64,000 nucleotides of DNA from Gemmatimonadota bacterium. Lineage in GTDB: Bacteria > Gemmatimonadota > Gemmatimonadetes > Palauibacterales > KS3-K002. Shown here piece by piece: positions 1 to 8,672 of the stretch. The translations under genes and the position numbers were made by a program. The notes below the pieces were generated by a model. It made no database searches. It was not told the origin of the DNA and saw nothing but the letters and a program-made list of their open reading frames with translations. Positions within the stretch are counted from its first letter, which is position 1; every line of letters begins with the position of its first letter. Where the stretch lies: positions 202,049 through 266,048 of the forward strand of contig CP070815.1 of NCBI GenBank assembly GCA_020344215.1, given 5' to 3'.

Positions 1-229
1 TTCCAACTCTGTAGACTCTCAGCCCATACCGGGCAGCACCAGCTCGTTCCAATTTGACACCGTCTATGCTCACATCCGAGTCGATAGCGTTGTGACGCAT
101 CCGAGTCGCCTTAATGTCGCGCTCGCGATCGTATACCTGCACGATGGTGTACTTCGGTGGTCCGCACGCAACAAGTCCCGCCGCAGCCAGGATCACGAAA
201 TAGCTTGTAGTTCGAATTCCCCGTCGCAT
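1..229 (-). CDS. Lipoprotein of unknown function, C-terminus cut by the window edge
   Basis: An open frame runs from an ATG at 229 off the left edge (at least 76 codons) without a stop. The N-terminus has basic residues, a hydrophobic stretch and a lipobox (AGLVAC) with the acylated Cys near residue 22, so it should be a lipoprotein. The rest (YTIVQVYDRERDIK and onward) is hydrophilic and resembles no family I know. An in-frame ATG at 241 is an alternative start. It lies about 37 bases after the stop of the next lipoprotein gene, so the two, and probably the gene at 626-1183, may be co-transcribed. The gene is incomplete, so no function is assigned. Confidence 0.6.
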   Translation of the reverse strand, partial: MRRGIRTTSYFVILAAAGLVACGPPKYTIVQVYDRERDIKATRMRHNAIDSDVSIDGVKLERAGAARYGLRVYRVG

Positions 230-266
230 CGTGACTTCCATCTCCGGAAACGCGCGACCTCGACGG

Positions 267-608
267 TCAGTACATGCACTTTCGATCAGTGAAGCGGATC
301 GCGAGGCCCTCTTCCGCCACTTTCCTCGAGCGCCCACGGATGTCTGATTCATAAACGGGTCTGACGTCGATGACCGCGTCCGCCCCCACGCCCCTGCCTG
401 CATGCGCCAGTTTTCCCACGGGGATGTTTGACAGCCAGGCCACTGGCTCGTACGGACATCGCGGCGTGTACGGCGGGTAGTACACCCGCACGTTCAGCGT
501 GACGGCTGCGGGCTCCTCACTGTCGGACGGCGCCTTTGCGCACGAAGTGATGCACACAGCAAGCGCTGCGATCAGCAGCAATCCAAGCACTGTCGCTGAT
601 GTACGCAT
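267..608 (-). CDS. Small lipoprotein, unknown function
   Basis: This 113-residue protein has a typical lipoprotein signal: a hydrophobic run of about 18 residues, then the lipobox ITSC with the acylated Cys near residue 23. The mature part is short, carries a Tyr/Pro-rich segment (VYYPPYTPRCPYEP) and two or three further Cys that could form a disulfide. I do not recognise a family. The start ATG at 608 follows an AGAGGTGTG stretch that can serve as ribosome binding site. The gene sits 17 bases after the preceding exported-protein gene and before another lipoprotein, in the same direction, which suggests a small operon of envelope proteins. Confidence 0.65.
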   Translation of the reverse strand: MRTSATVLGLLLIAALAVCITSCAKAPSDSEEPAAVTLNVRVYYPPYTPRCPYEPVAWLSNIPVGKLAHAGRGVGADAVIDVRPVYESDIRGRSRKVAEEGLAIRFTDRKCMY

Positions 609-625
609 GACACACCTCTACTGCT

Positions 626-1183
626 CTAGAGCTTCACGCTTACGCCGACCGAGAACCCACGCGGCTGCGGCATGATGCCGACGCGAAGCTGGTCTAGCGG
701 CACTTCTTCCCAGCGGTCTGCGTGGCTCAAGGCACCGAAGAACCCGCCCAGGACAGCTCCCAGAACGCCGCCAACGGCGGCTCCGATGAGAGCTTTTTCT
801 TCCGCCGTTCGGCCGATGTAAGCATCGGGATCGCCGCCCGAGAGGAACATCATCGAGCCGACGATGACGGCGCCGCCCAGAGCTCCGTAGGCGAGTCCTG
901 GGAGGAAGTTGGACTTCCCCCGCCCCCGGCTGACTTCCAGTTCGCCGATCATGGCATACGGGAACGCCAGCGTGTTGGGCGAGTTTTCGCGCTGAATCCG
1001 CAACGTGTCGCTGCCTAGGTCGCTGACGGTCCCGACCCACCACCTGCCCTCGCCGTGCTGAGCGCGCACGCGAACCTTATCACCGACGCTCAACTCGGAG
1101 GCGGCGTTGCTCTGGCCAAGCAGCGTGGTCGGCGCTGTGACGGCGAGCGCGGCGACGAGAGAAGCGATCCTAGGAGCGAACAT
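626..1183 (-). CDS. Exported protein with glycine-zipper-like hydrophobic segments
   Basis: I chose the ATG at 1183 over the longer open frame because an AGGAGG Shine-Dalgarno sequence stands nine bases before it and the protein then begins with a clean Sec signal peptide ending near LLGQ. The 185-residue product has a small beta-rich N-terminal part (VGDKVRVRAQ, a pattern seen in SH3-like modules). Two Gly/Ala-rich hydrophobic segments follow (YGALGGAVIVGS and GAAVGGVLGAVLGGFFGAL), reminiscent of glycine-zipper envelope proteins. The C-terminus ends in alternating polar and hydrophobic residues (FSVGVSVKL), as in outer-membrane strands. Function is unknown. It is probably the first gene of the three-gene set at the left edge. 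Confidence 0.6.
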   Translation of the reverse strand: MFAPRIASLVAALAVTAPTTLLGQSNAASELSVGDKVRVRAQHGEGRWWVGTVSDLGSDTLRIQRENSPNTLAFPYAMIGELEVSRGRGKSNFLPGLAYGALGGAVIVGSMMFLSGGDPDAYIGRTAEEKALIGAAVGGVLGAVLGGFFGALSHADRWEEVPLDQLRVGIMPQPRGFSVGVSVKL

Positions 1184-1583
1184 GACTGCACCCTCCTTTC
1201 TCTCCAGGACGAGTGAGGTGTTCCCGGTGTGCTCCAGTATGCGGCCACGGCTAGGACTGGGCAACAGAAACCGAGACTCGCTATCGCTATCAGCGCTGTG
1301 CGGCCGCGCCCGCGTTTGCGACTTTGGGCGTGCGCACTCGCCGAGATTCTATTCTGATGATCAGGGCCGCTACACGTACCCTATCATCAGGATGGCGCGG
1401 CGAACTTTCTCACACTGCGCTGTTAGCCTTGTAATAGGCGATTTCTGAAGCACATTACACATTCGCACGGCCAAAACGTGCAAACGTGGGGACCGCATGG
1501 GGGTGAATGCCCTACGTGAGAGAGGGCAGCCGAAGCTGCCCTCTCACCGGTCCGCCCGGGACAACGGGAGCGGCATCCACTGC
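1184..1583. other. Gene-poor spacer
   Basis: No convincing coding frame is visible in these 400 bases. The part next to 1183 must hold the promoter of the leftward three-gene set, but I cannot identify one with confidence. The only clear structure is the hairpin at 1516-1547. Confidence 0.5.
1516..1547 (-). terminator. Hairpin, possible terminator of the gene ending at 1584
   Basis: An 11-bp perfect stem (GAGAGGGCAGC against GCTGCCCTCTC) closes a CGAA tetraloop. It begins 36 bases after the stop codon at 1584 on the minus strand. No T-run follows on either strand, so it may be a weak or factor-assisted terminator. Confidence 0.5.
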
Positions 1584-2210
1584 TCACGGGCTGATGTGGA
1601 TGTCTCCAGCCCCGATATCGTTCAACTCTAAGTCGTCGGGTGTCGTGGCACAGTGCCAGGGTGGTGCCTGCGGGTACTTGTAAACCTCCTGCAAGCTGAT
1701 CTGATCCGGCTCCGCCATTCCAGCGTGGCCGTTGTCCTTCACGCGCCAGCGCACCCCGTTTGTGGGCGGATCGCTGTAGATTCCTTTCGTAGCAAATCCG
1801 CCGAACCACGCCTCGTTACCAACGATCGTGAAGCAGGTGACGACTCCGTGGCTCTTCGTCTCCTTGGGGGCACCGGGCTCACGGCGGCGTATCCGCTCCC
1901 ATTGGCCGTCTACGGTTCCGTCAGCATAGCGATACGCCGTGAAGCTGAACGTGCGCCAGTCTCCCTCCTGTTCGACGGCGGGTCGGTGCCCGCTGCCGGT
2001 CACAGACTCCACGACCAGACCCTTGCCGTTTACCCTGGTCCGGGTGACGCGGAGCTTGCCCTGGATGTCAGTCGTTTCCGTCCGTCTAATGGGTTTCCAA
2101 TAGTCCCCCCAATCGTCTGCGTAGGAGAAGTAGTACCCGGGCAGGACGTAAATGGATGCGTGGTGATCGAGCTCGTACCCAAGGGTCTGGAAACAAATTG
2201 GTCGCGGCAA
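1584..2210 (-). CDS. TGSGH-type secreted-family protein lacking its signal peptide
   Basis: The C-terminal two thirds match a family of exported proteins common in Gemmatimonadota and actinobacteria that I know by pattern only: TGSGH, then RTFSFTAYRYADGTVDGQ, VTCFTIVGNEAWFGG, RVKDNGHAG...PDQISL and a short end (DIGAGDIHI). Members normally begin with a signal peptide close to the TGSGH block. Here about 70 residues without a signal peptide precede it. The frame's only start is a TTG at 2210 with a weak ribosome binding site, 23 bases after the stop of the propeller lipoprotein. The N-terminus may have been replaced or frameshifted, so this could be a decaying copy. Function of the family is unknown to me. 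Confidence 0.5.
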   Translation of the reverse strand: MPRPICFQTLGYELDHHASIYVLPGYYFSYADDWGDYWKPIRRTETTDIQGKLRVTRTRVNGKGLVVESVTGSGHRPAVEQEGDWRTFSFTAYRYADGTVDGQWERIRRREPGAPKETKSHGVVTCFTIVGNEAWFGGFATKGIYSDPPTNGVRWRVKDNGHAGMAEPDQISLQEVYKYPQAPPWHCATTPDDLELNDIGAGDIHISP

Positions 2211-2233
2211 GGCAGCAACCTGACGCTACACCG

Positions 2234-3463
2234 TCACGTAGCGCCGACACCAAGATCACCGAGAATTCGAAGCCGCACGACGTACTGGACGTTGAGGTTA
2301 TCGCGCCAGACTCCGTAGATCTTGTCGCCACGGAAGATCTTTGGTGCGAAGCGCTCGGGCATCGCAACCACACCTAGGTATCTGCCCTCAGCGTCGAATA
2401 CATCCCAATCCGGTGCGCCGTGGAAATCCCTCAGCGTGGTGATGATCCTCTGTATAAGAGACAACGTCCCGAGGGTCTCGCGCTCCGCGTCACTTAACTC
2501 GGATACGGGCCTAACATGCTGAACCCAGATCGTTTCACTTGGGCCTGTGATGATGTCGTTGAAAGCGGGGTAGAACTCACCGAAGCGCGTAAGTTCCCGG
2601 CCGCGCGGAGTCAAGGAGTGCGCCAGATGGAATTCCTTGGCATCCGTGATGGCCAGCTTTTCGAACGGCTTCTCGATAACGCGTTCGAGCTCGGCGGAAT
2701 CATAGAACCCGATGCGATACTGATCGTTCACGCCGAAGAGCAGCTTCGAATCTCCGGTGATCTCCCAGACCGCCTCCGGCGCGTAAAACATCACCCAAAA
2801 TGAAGGCTCGCCCAGGCTGAACGTCTTCCCCGACGGAAATGTGAAAAGCGTGTCGGTTCCGCCAGATGATAGTACCACAATCCTGTCAGTTCTCTCGGGC
2901 TTCTCCTGAAAGACGCTTGAGCGTAGCCACACCGCTATCCCTCCTGAAGGTGTGGACCTCGAGAGAAGGGCGTATCTACCCTCGAACGCCGTCCGGTAAC
3001 TTCCTATGCTCGAGCCATTGGGCGCGTAGCGGTTGATCCGGCCATTTCCCAAATCGAGCACCAGGAGCGTGTCAGCCGTGCCCATCGCAAGACAGCGCGC
3101 ATCATCAAGCTCCCCCGGCCCGCCGCCTCGCCTGCCGATGGTCTGCTCATACTCTCCCTCCGGTAAGAAGACCCTGATGTGCTGCGCCTGGACATCGAGT
3201 ACGAATATGCGCCCCCGCGAATCAACCGTGATGCCTCCGATCTCCCCGAACTGGTACTCGGGATCTCCTTCGACAACTCCGATCTTCAGATCTTCCTCGA
3301 CCGTCCACCGATCGGCCTCGGTCCAGATGCCCTCAGCGGGGCTGGAGACGATCGTGACACCGGCGCTGTCGGTGATGGTTCCCGCCCATCGGGACTCCTC
3401 ACCACCACAGGCAGCGACGGTCCAGGCGAGAAGAACTACGATAGAACGCCTTTGGGATTCCAT
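2234..3463 (-). CDS. Six-bladed beta-propeller lipoprotein
   Basis: The 409-residue product starts with a lipoprotein signal (lipobox VAAC, acylated Cys near residue 19). Propeller-like strands follow, as in NHL and 6-bladed beta-propeller proteins: GGITVDSRGRIFVLDVQAQ, IRVFLPEGEYEQTIGRRGGG, LLVLDLGNGRINRYAPNGS, and near the end WDVFDAEGRYLGVVAMP. Such proteins occur in large paralogous sets in Gemmatimonadota and Bacteroidetes as surface or periplasmic lipoproteins; their ligands are mostly unknown. The ATG at 3463 has a GAGG element about eight bases before it. The next gene begins 23 bases downstream. The propeller fold is well supported; any substrate is not. Confidence 0.75.
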   Translation of the reverse strand: MESQRRSIVVLLAWTVAACGGEESRWAGTITDSAGVTIVSSPAEGIWTEADRWTVEEDLKIGVVEGDPEYQFGEIGGITVDSRGRIFVLDVQAQHIRVFLPEGEYEQTIGRRGGGPGELDDARCLAMGTADTLLVLDLGNGRINRYAPNGSSIGSYRTAFEGRYALLSRSTPSGGIAVWLRSSVFQEKPERTDRIVVLSSGGTDTLFTFPSGKTFSLGEPSFWVMFYAPEAVWEITGDSKLLFGVNDQYRIGFYDSAELERVIEKPFEKLAITDAKEFHLAHSLTPRGRELTRFGEFYPAFNDIITGPSETIWVQHVRPVSELSDAERETLGTLSLIQRIITTLRDFHGAPDWDVFDAEGRYLGVVAMPERFAPKIFRGDKIYGVWRDNLNVQYVVRLRILGDLGVGAT

Positions 3464-3902
3464 GGGTGGGTCCTCGCCAGATTGTTGGGCTTGACAATGA
3501 ACTCTGTAGCACCACCTGCCAGAGCGAACGCTGGTGGGCCTCGACGATCAGCCGCTTGAGACGGGACGGAGCTGCCACCTGCGGCCTGGGGTATGTGGAA
3601 TTAGGGGCACCCGGTTCTGCCTCAAAGATGCGACCTCGGCGGGCGTGCATCAACGAGCGCGGCACCCACCGCGCTGCTGTCGGTAATTATCATCACTGGG
3701 ACGTTGCCTGGCTGAGCGGCTGAGTGCATGATGTCGCGTACCGGGAGGTGGCTGAAACGGTTGTGAGTGGTTGACCGCGCCGCAGGTGTTCAGCCGTGCC
3801 CACTCTTCCTACAGCTAGCCTATCGACACGCTGGTCCTGGTACAGATCCAGCCCTTGTCAGATTACAGCCTCTTATTCAGCAACATATAGCAGGAGGAAG
3901 AC
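3464..3902. other. Spacer between divergent genes
   Basis: No gene is recognisable in these 439 bases. It should contain promoters for the leftward propeller lipoprotein and the rightward NTF2-like gene. The right end carries the strong AGGAGG ribosome binding site used by the gene at 3903. Confidence 0.5.
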
Positions 3903-4397
3903 ATGAGTACGCGCACTACGCTACTCGCGGCGCTGGCACTCGCACTGGCGAGCACGGCCTGCCAGCCGCCTGCTCAGGAACCGGTGGGCCTGTCCGAGGA
4001 GGACGTGGCGGCGATCAGGGCCATTCCTCAATCCTACACCGAGGCCACGCTGGCCGATGACTATGCCGCCCTGGCCGCGCATTGGGCGGAGGATGCTGTC
4101 AATATGGTGCCGAACCAAGCGCTGATCCAAGGTCGAGCGGCGATTCAGGCGCGATACGAAGCCGTGCTGGCAATGGTCACAGAGTACTCTAACACGATGG
4201 TAGAGATCGAGGGTCGTGGCGATCTTGCCTACGCGCGGGGTGTGATCTCAATTGCATTTACCCCCAAGGGTATGCCGGAACCCGTCAGGGACACCATCAA
4301 GTATCTGGCGGTCCTGCGGAAGCAGCCGGACACCTCCTGGCTTTTCACCCATGTGTGCTGGAACTCGGACCTGCCGCTTCCCACAGAGGGGGGCTGA
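3903..4397 (+). CDS. NTF2-like (SnoaL/DUF4440-type) lipoprotein, copy 1
   Basis: The 164-residue product has a lipoprotein signal (STAC, Cys near residue 20) followed by one NTF2-like domain. Markers are the helix AIPQSYTEATLADDYAALAAHWAEDAV, here read as two pieces, the motif ALIQGRAAIQARYEA, and a closing strand DTSWLFTHVCWNSD. This fold is used by polyketide cyclases, isomerases and many small-ligand-binding proteins, so the reaction cannot be inferred. The start has an excellent AGGAGG site. It is the first of three NTF2-like genes in the same direction within 1.9 kb; the copies differ greatly in sequence, so they are not recent duplicates. Confidence 0.75.
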   Translation: MSTRTTLLAALALALASTACQPPAQEPVGLSEEDVAAIRAIPQSYTEATLADDYAALAAHWAEDAVNMVPNQALIQGRAAIQARYEAVLAMVTEYSNTMVEIEGRGDLAYARGVISIAFTPKGMPEPVRDTIKYLAVLRKQPDTSWLFTHVCWNSDLPLPTEGG

Positions 4398-4501
4398 GAC
4401 AGGGACGTAGCGGGCCAACCGGAGCTCTTGCCACTTGTGGCCAGCGCCGACGCCCACCCGTCGGCAGAGCGAGAAAGCCTGCAACCTTCTGGAGGAGCGC
4501 T

Positions 4502-5023
4502 ATGAAGACTATCGCGTTGTTTTTCGCTGTGTTGCTGCTTCTGTCGCCCAGCAGCACGGCCCTCGCCCAGGACAAGAGTGACCTTGAGGCAATCCACGAA
4601 CTGATTGACCGGTACGCGCAGACGGAAGACGCTGGCGACCTAGTGGCTCAGGCAGCTCTTATGACTGCCGACCGTGTGTGGATTGGCCAGGCGGGCGCCG
4701 GGCGCAGAACTGACCAGGCCAAGAACCTGGAGCGGCAGCAAGCTCGGTTCGATGCAACTGCAGCGTTGGCTCCCGGGATTAGATGGTTCACCGAAGCGCG
4801 GGATCGGATGGTCAAGTTCTACGGCGATGGCACCGTGGCGGTCGCAAGCTTCTACTGGTATCGCGCATTCGTGTTGCCTGGCGACCTGCCTCTCGAAGTA
4901 CTCGACCTTTTCCGGACCCCTACCGTGCCTGAGGTAATGACGCAGGTGCTGGTGAAAGAAGGCGGTGAATGGAAGATCGCGCATACCCATGTTTCCTTGT
5001 TGTATCCGCCGGCAGGTCAGTGA
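4502..5023 (+). CDS. NTF2-like (SnoaL-type) secreted protein, copy 2
   Basis: I place the start at the ATG at 4502, which has a GGAGGAG site eight bases before it and opens a clean Sec signal peptide (cleavage near ALAQ); the open frame upstream has no coding character. The 173-residue product shows an NTF2-like arrangement: LEAIHELIDRYAQTEDAG at the start of the mature protein, a central sheet region, and the closing strand EWKIAHTHVSLLYPP. It is predicted periplasmic and soluble, in contrast to its lipoprotein neighbours. No catalytic residues can be pinned. Its gene follows copy 1 by about 100 bases and may share its transcript. Confidence 0.7.
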   Translation: MKTIALFFAVLLLLSPSSTALAQDKSDLEAIHELIDRYAQTEDAGDLVAQAALMTADRVWIGQAGAGRRTDQAKNLERQQARFDATAALAPGIRWFTEARDRMVKFYGDGTVAVASFYWYRAFVLPGDLPLEVLDLFRTPTVPEVMTQVLVKEGGEWKIAHTHVSLLYPPAGQ

Positions 5024-5280
5024 ACTTGTGACCTGCTAGTGTGTTGAGGCCGACGCCTTATTGGTCGTTGGCACGAAGCATCAGAATTCAAGGCCAATCC
5101 GCCTGGTCTCCGTAGGTGCCAGGATTGAGTTGCCGCCCTACGACGCCGACGCTGGCGAGGTCGGGCGCTAGCTGTAGAGCGCCGAGGCCTGTAGAGCGCG
5201 CCGAGCTACGAGGAGGCGGATATCTCTCTGTGGCCGAGACGCTGATCCGTTAGCCCGCTAGTTGAATCCGAGGTTGGTCC

Positions 5281-5751
5281 ATGATCAGAATATCCGCGGC
5301 AACCTTCTTACCGGTGTTCATCTTGGCATGCTCATCAGCCAAGGAGCGTCAACCCTTGGCGGCTGATTCGACAGCCGCTGTCGCTGCGGTTGACAGCATT
5401 ATCACGGAGCTTGCTGAGGCAGTAGTGCGTGGCGACGCAGTTGACGTCTATGATCGGTACCTTGCCCCCGACTACGTGTTCACAAGCGCCGCAGGGCGTG
5501 TCAGTACTCGTGAGCAAATGCTGGAGGAACTGCGGAGCGGCGCAGTAGAGTTCGAAGATTTTCGCTTTACCAATGACGTGGTCCAGATTCACGGCGATGT
5601 GGTTGTAGCGATGGGATTGGCCTCAGGCGAAGGTGTAAATCCTGGTGGCGAGCAGTTCCGCGGACAGTATCGCTACATGGCCGCGTTTGTTCAGGTGGAT
5701 GGGCGTTGGCTGTTGGCAGCCTGGCAGACTACGGCTGTGGCAGAGCAGTGA
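5281..5751 (+). CDS. NTF2-like (DUF4440-type) lipoprotein, copy 3
   Basis: The 156-residue product carries a lipobox (ILAC, Cys near residue 17) and a DUF4440-like domain. The helix LAEAVVRGDAVDVYDRYLA leads to the typical YVFTSAAGRVSTREQML segment; later strands read VVQIHGDVVVAMG and a final WLLAAWQTTAV. Proteins of this type are often annotated as nuclear transport factor 2 family without known substrate. A GAGG element lies seven bases before the ATG. It is separated from copy 2 by about 260 bases in which I see no gene, so it may have its own promoter. Confidence 0.75.
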   Translation: MIRISAATFLPVFILACSSAKERQPLAADSTAAVAAVDSIITELAEAVVRGDAVDVYDRYLAPDYVFTSAAGRVSTREQMLEELRSGAVEFEDFRFTNDVVQIHGDVVVAMGLASGEGVNPGGEQFRGQYRYMAAFVQVDGRWLLAAWQTTAVAEQ

Positions 5752-6340
5752 ACAACCAGAAGGCTGACGAGCCCTTGCACCCAACCTCCTGGCAAGCTCG
5801 AAGGAGTAGCATCCTTCTAACGCCCATTCCAGAGAACTCCCGAGAAATCGACGCGGCCGAGAGACATGGATCGACCCCACCCGATCGGGGGCTAGCTCCT
5901 CTGGCTAGGGCGACTGGTTCGATCTCTATGCTCGGAGCGCGCGACGACCGCAGCGGAAGGATCTTGGACGACCTTTCGCTCCCCGCCGGCGGGTAGATCC
6001 GCCAGCCGGGTCACTCTCTCCCGGAGATCCCGGTCGCGGCGGAAGCTGTGATCTGACTTATCTCGCGGCGGTCGACAGACGTGCGTTAGCTTGGAAGTAG
6101 CGGCTCTCCGATGCCCCGGCCGCCCAGCCTCTTCCCGGGAGCAGGATGCACAGCCAGCGTAACATCGGTGGGTGAGTTAGAGGTGGGAACCAAGGGTGTG
6201 AGCTAGCTGTCGGAGTGGCGCGCCAGGAGCGTGTGGATACGTGCGCGATCGCGTATGCGGCCAGTCAAAATGGTCAATGGCCTGGTCACAGCGAAAGACC
6301 TGCGGCTCGTGGCCACGGTCGAGCAGTCTGCGGTCTAAGG
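5752..6340. other. Gene-poor spacer between convergent genes
   Basis: This 589-base stretch lies between the ends of two converging genes. I found no ORF with coding character, no tRNA or rRNA signature and no clear terminator hairpin with a T-run. It may hold gene remnants too decayed to identify. Confidence 0.5.
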
Positions 6341-7228
6341 TCACAGCGGCAAGAAGTATAGCTCCGAATTGTCAACCTCATAGGTGGACTGAGCAACTTC
6401 TCTCAACATCCCATCGGGACTGAATCGAAAATAGCACCAAACCCCACCGTGTTGAAATTTCAAATGGAACAACCTGCTGTGCTCGAATATCTCCGAGAAT
6501 CTAGACTCGAAATTAACACGTCTTGTGTGATTCAGCTCTAACCCGTAGATGGTCTTGACTCTAGCAGTATAGTCATTGGCTACCAAGCGGATTAGACGTA
6601 CCCGAGCATGATGCCCAGGTTGCTGTGAATAGTCGTCCGCTAAAGCAATCAGCGTGACTTGTGCGTCATGTATCCTCCAGTGAAACCACTGTCCAACTGG
6701 CGATAGAACATCTGGATCAGGTAATACCACGTGTTCAGGATGTCCCAGTCTATCCTCTATGAGAGCTATGGTACTCGCTAGTTCGAAGTCTTCGATCCAC
6801 CTCTCACGAGCATACGAGGCTAACAAGGAGTCAGCCGTTGCCGTTCGTAATTCGAAAAGGCGTTTCTCACGCTCTTCAATGGCACGCAGGTTCTGTCTGT
6901 CGATGCTGGTCAGCAGATTGACTGAATAGTACTTGTCTCTTGGGAACTCGATGCCGCATGGCTCAGCACCAGGGCCATAGAAATACGTGTACAGGTCAAA
7001 AGACACGAAAGAATATCCGTGTCTGGCAAAGACTGCATTCTTGACAAGTCTGAGTTCGCGATGCGAAAGACGGCCAAGTGTGGCCTCTGTCTCAAGCGGT
7101 CTTCCTTGTGCCACACGTCTGAGCAGCGTGCAGAAATCCTCGTCCTGAGAGAATCGCGGGGGGTGCAAGAGACACACGAGGATTCCGATTCCGATCAGAT
7201 ATGTCCTATTCTCAAACAGACCTCTCAT
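6341..7228 (-). CDS. YARHG-domain protein, probably exported
   Basis: I start the gene at the ATG at 7228 (GGGGAG seven bases upstream), which gives a 295-residue product with an N-terminal hydrophobic segment (YLIGIGILVCLL). Residues about 55-100 hold a YARHG-type motif (LRLVKNAVFARHGYSF, then LYTYFYG), a small extracellular domain found in many bacterial envelope proteins. The rest is mixed alpha/beta with a charged helix (IEEREKRLFEL) and no recognised domain. Base composition is visibly AT-richer than the surroundings: the row 6421-6480 has 25 G/C of 60, against 39 of 60 in 16801-16860. That points to recent acquisition. Function unknown. Confidence 0.65.
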   Translation of the reverse strand: MRGLFENRTYLIGIGILVCLLHPPRFSQDEDFCTLLRRVAQGRPLETEATLGRLSHRELRLVKNAVFARHGYSFVSFDLYTYFYGPGAEPCGIEFPRDKYYSVNLLTSIDRQNLRAIEEREKRLFELRTATADSLLASYARERWIEDFELASTIALIEDRLGHPEHVVLPDPDVLSPVGQWFHWRIHDAQVTLIALADDYSQQPGHHARVRLIRLVANDYTARVKTIYGLELNHTRRVNFESRFSEIFEHSRLFHLKFQHGGVWCYFRFSPDGMLREVAQSTYEVDNSELYFLPL

Positions 7229-7396
7229 TCCATCGCTCCCCAACCTTGAATAGCGAACTGACGGTTCACCGCTCCAGCAGCACCTCCAGGCGCGGCGGGT
7301 CACGGAGCTCGCAAGAAAGTAGAACAAGTGCCCAGAGGGGCGCACACATAGCCAGTTGCGGTGAAGGACAGCCTGGCACCGCGCTGTGGTCCACCC

Positions 7397-8617
7397 TCAG
7401 AGAGAGCGCTCCCTGAGTATTAGCTGCTCCACGAACTCCATGACCGGATCCACGCCGTTCTCGTAGTCCCTGTACGTCGTGACGACCTCGAAATCCGGAG
7501 ATAGGCTAGCCTCGTCCTTTCGTGATCGGTCCGGACGACGGAACATTCTCCAGGAGATCCCCACCCTGAAGCCTGAACGGGGCAGCTGGCGCAGCAGGAC
7601 GTCCCCAAATGACTCGGGCTTGCCGCCTGTCGGTTCTCCGACCAGCACGGCCAGCTTGCTATCGGCGAGTACCGTCGCAAACTCCATGGCCGAACTGAAA
7701 GTACGGTTCGAGATGAGAACGATGAGCTTACCCTTGAACTTGAGCTCGTCATCGACCGGCGGCACGTAGAAGACCGAACTCGTGTCGTCCACCGCCTCGG
7801 CCTGCCTCAGGCTCTCAGGCTCAGTCAACTCGCCGGTTCCCTCGGGCCACGCACCGAGGACCTTCGCCTTCACCCGCTGCCAAGGGTTCATCCTGTACTC
7901 GTAGGTCAACGCCCATGAGAGTTTCGCTTGATAGAAGTAGTCCTCGATCTTCTTGCCATGCGTGTCGATGTACTTGAGAAACTGGAACCCGAGTATGCTG
8001 TTGCCACCCGTGTTCTGGCGAAGGTCGACAATCACAAAGTCGGCGTTCTCGCTGTGTGCCGTCCGGAACATGCGACGTAAGAACTCCGGGAAGTCGCCGG
8101 CGCTTTCCAAGCCGAGTCGCGCCGCCCGTTCTTCCCCCAGCCGAGACCGCACCCGGTCGTCGAAGAACCTGCGGAAGACGAAGTGGATCGCCCCTATGTG
8201 GCTGAGGTATCTGTACTCGAAATAGGGAGTGTCCTGCCTGTCGAGCGCGGACTGCTGCTCGGGAGTCACGTACGCCAGCTTGAGCTCGACCTGCGCGGTG
8301 TCGCCGTCCGGTAGCGCGACGATCGGCACACCGTCCTCCCAGGTGGCCCCCGACAGGACCTCGAGCATCCGCTTCTCCAGCAACCGTTCGGCGCTGCGTT
8401 CCTTCAGCCAGTACTCGTTCTCGGCGGACGAGTAGCCCTCGAGCCGCGCGAGCAGGTCAGCGGTGGGAAGGCCGGCCAGCGAGACCAGCCTCGCGCCTTG
8501 CAGCATCTCGGCGCCGGGGCCCACCGCCTTGATAATCCTCAGTTCATCCCCGAACCACCTCAACCTCAGGGGCAGGTAGCCCGCAAGGCCCAGTAGGCAG
8601 GCGACGACGACTCTCAC
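7397..8617 (-). CDS. S41-family (C-terminal processing type) serine peptidase
   Basis: The C-terminal half is an S41 peptidase core: FVIVDLRQNTGGNS, GKLIVLISNRTFSSAMEFA (the nucleophile is expected to be a Ser in the FSSA segment), VGEPTGGKPESFGD and the LSPDFEV end strand. The N-terminal part is PDZ-like (GAEMLQGARLVSLAGLP). I use the GTG at 8617, preceded by a GAGG element and opening a hydrophobic signal or anchor; a longer frame reaches into the upstream methyltransferase gene and is not needed. The 406-residue length suits a periplasmic S41 enzyme. It follows the methyltransferase by 55 bases in the same direction. Substrate unknown. Confidence 0.75.
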   Translation of the reverse strand: MRVVVACLLGLAGYLPLRLRWFGDELRIIKAVGPGAEMLQGARLVSLAGLPTADLLARLEGYSSAENEYWLKERSAERLLEKRMLEVLSGATWEDGVPIVALPDGDTAQVELKLAYVTPEQQSALDRQDTPYFEYRYLSHIGAIHFVFRRFFDDRVRSRLGEERAARLGLESAGDFPEFLRRMFRTAHSENADFVIVDLRQNTGGNSILGFQFLKYIDTHGKKIEDYFYQAKLSWALTYEYRMNPWQRVKAKVLGAWPEGTGELTEPESLRQAEAVDDTSSVFYVPPVDDELKFKGKLIVLISNRTFSSAMEFATVLADSKLAVLVGEPTGGKPESFGDVLLRQLPRSGFRVGISWRMFRRPDRSRKDEASLSPDFEVVTTYRDYENGVDPVMEFVEQLILRERSL

Positions 8618-8672
8618 AGCGCGCCTCGGGTGTGGGGCGATCAACCGTATCGAGAATGCGACTGCAGAAGTG

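Noticed and set aside
5752..6340. Possible tRNA or small RNA gene
   Set aside because: A GGTTCGA stretch is present near 5911, but no acceptor, anticodon or D-arm pairing could be built around it.
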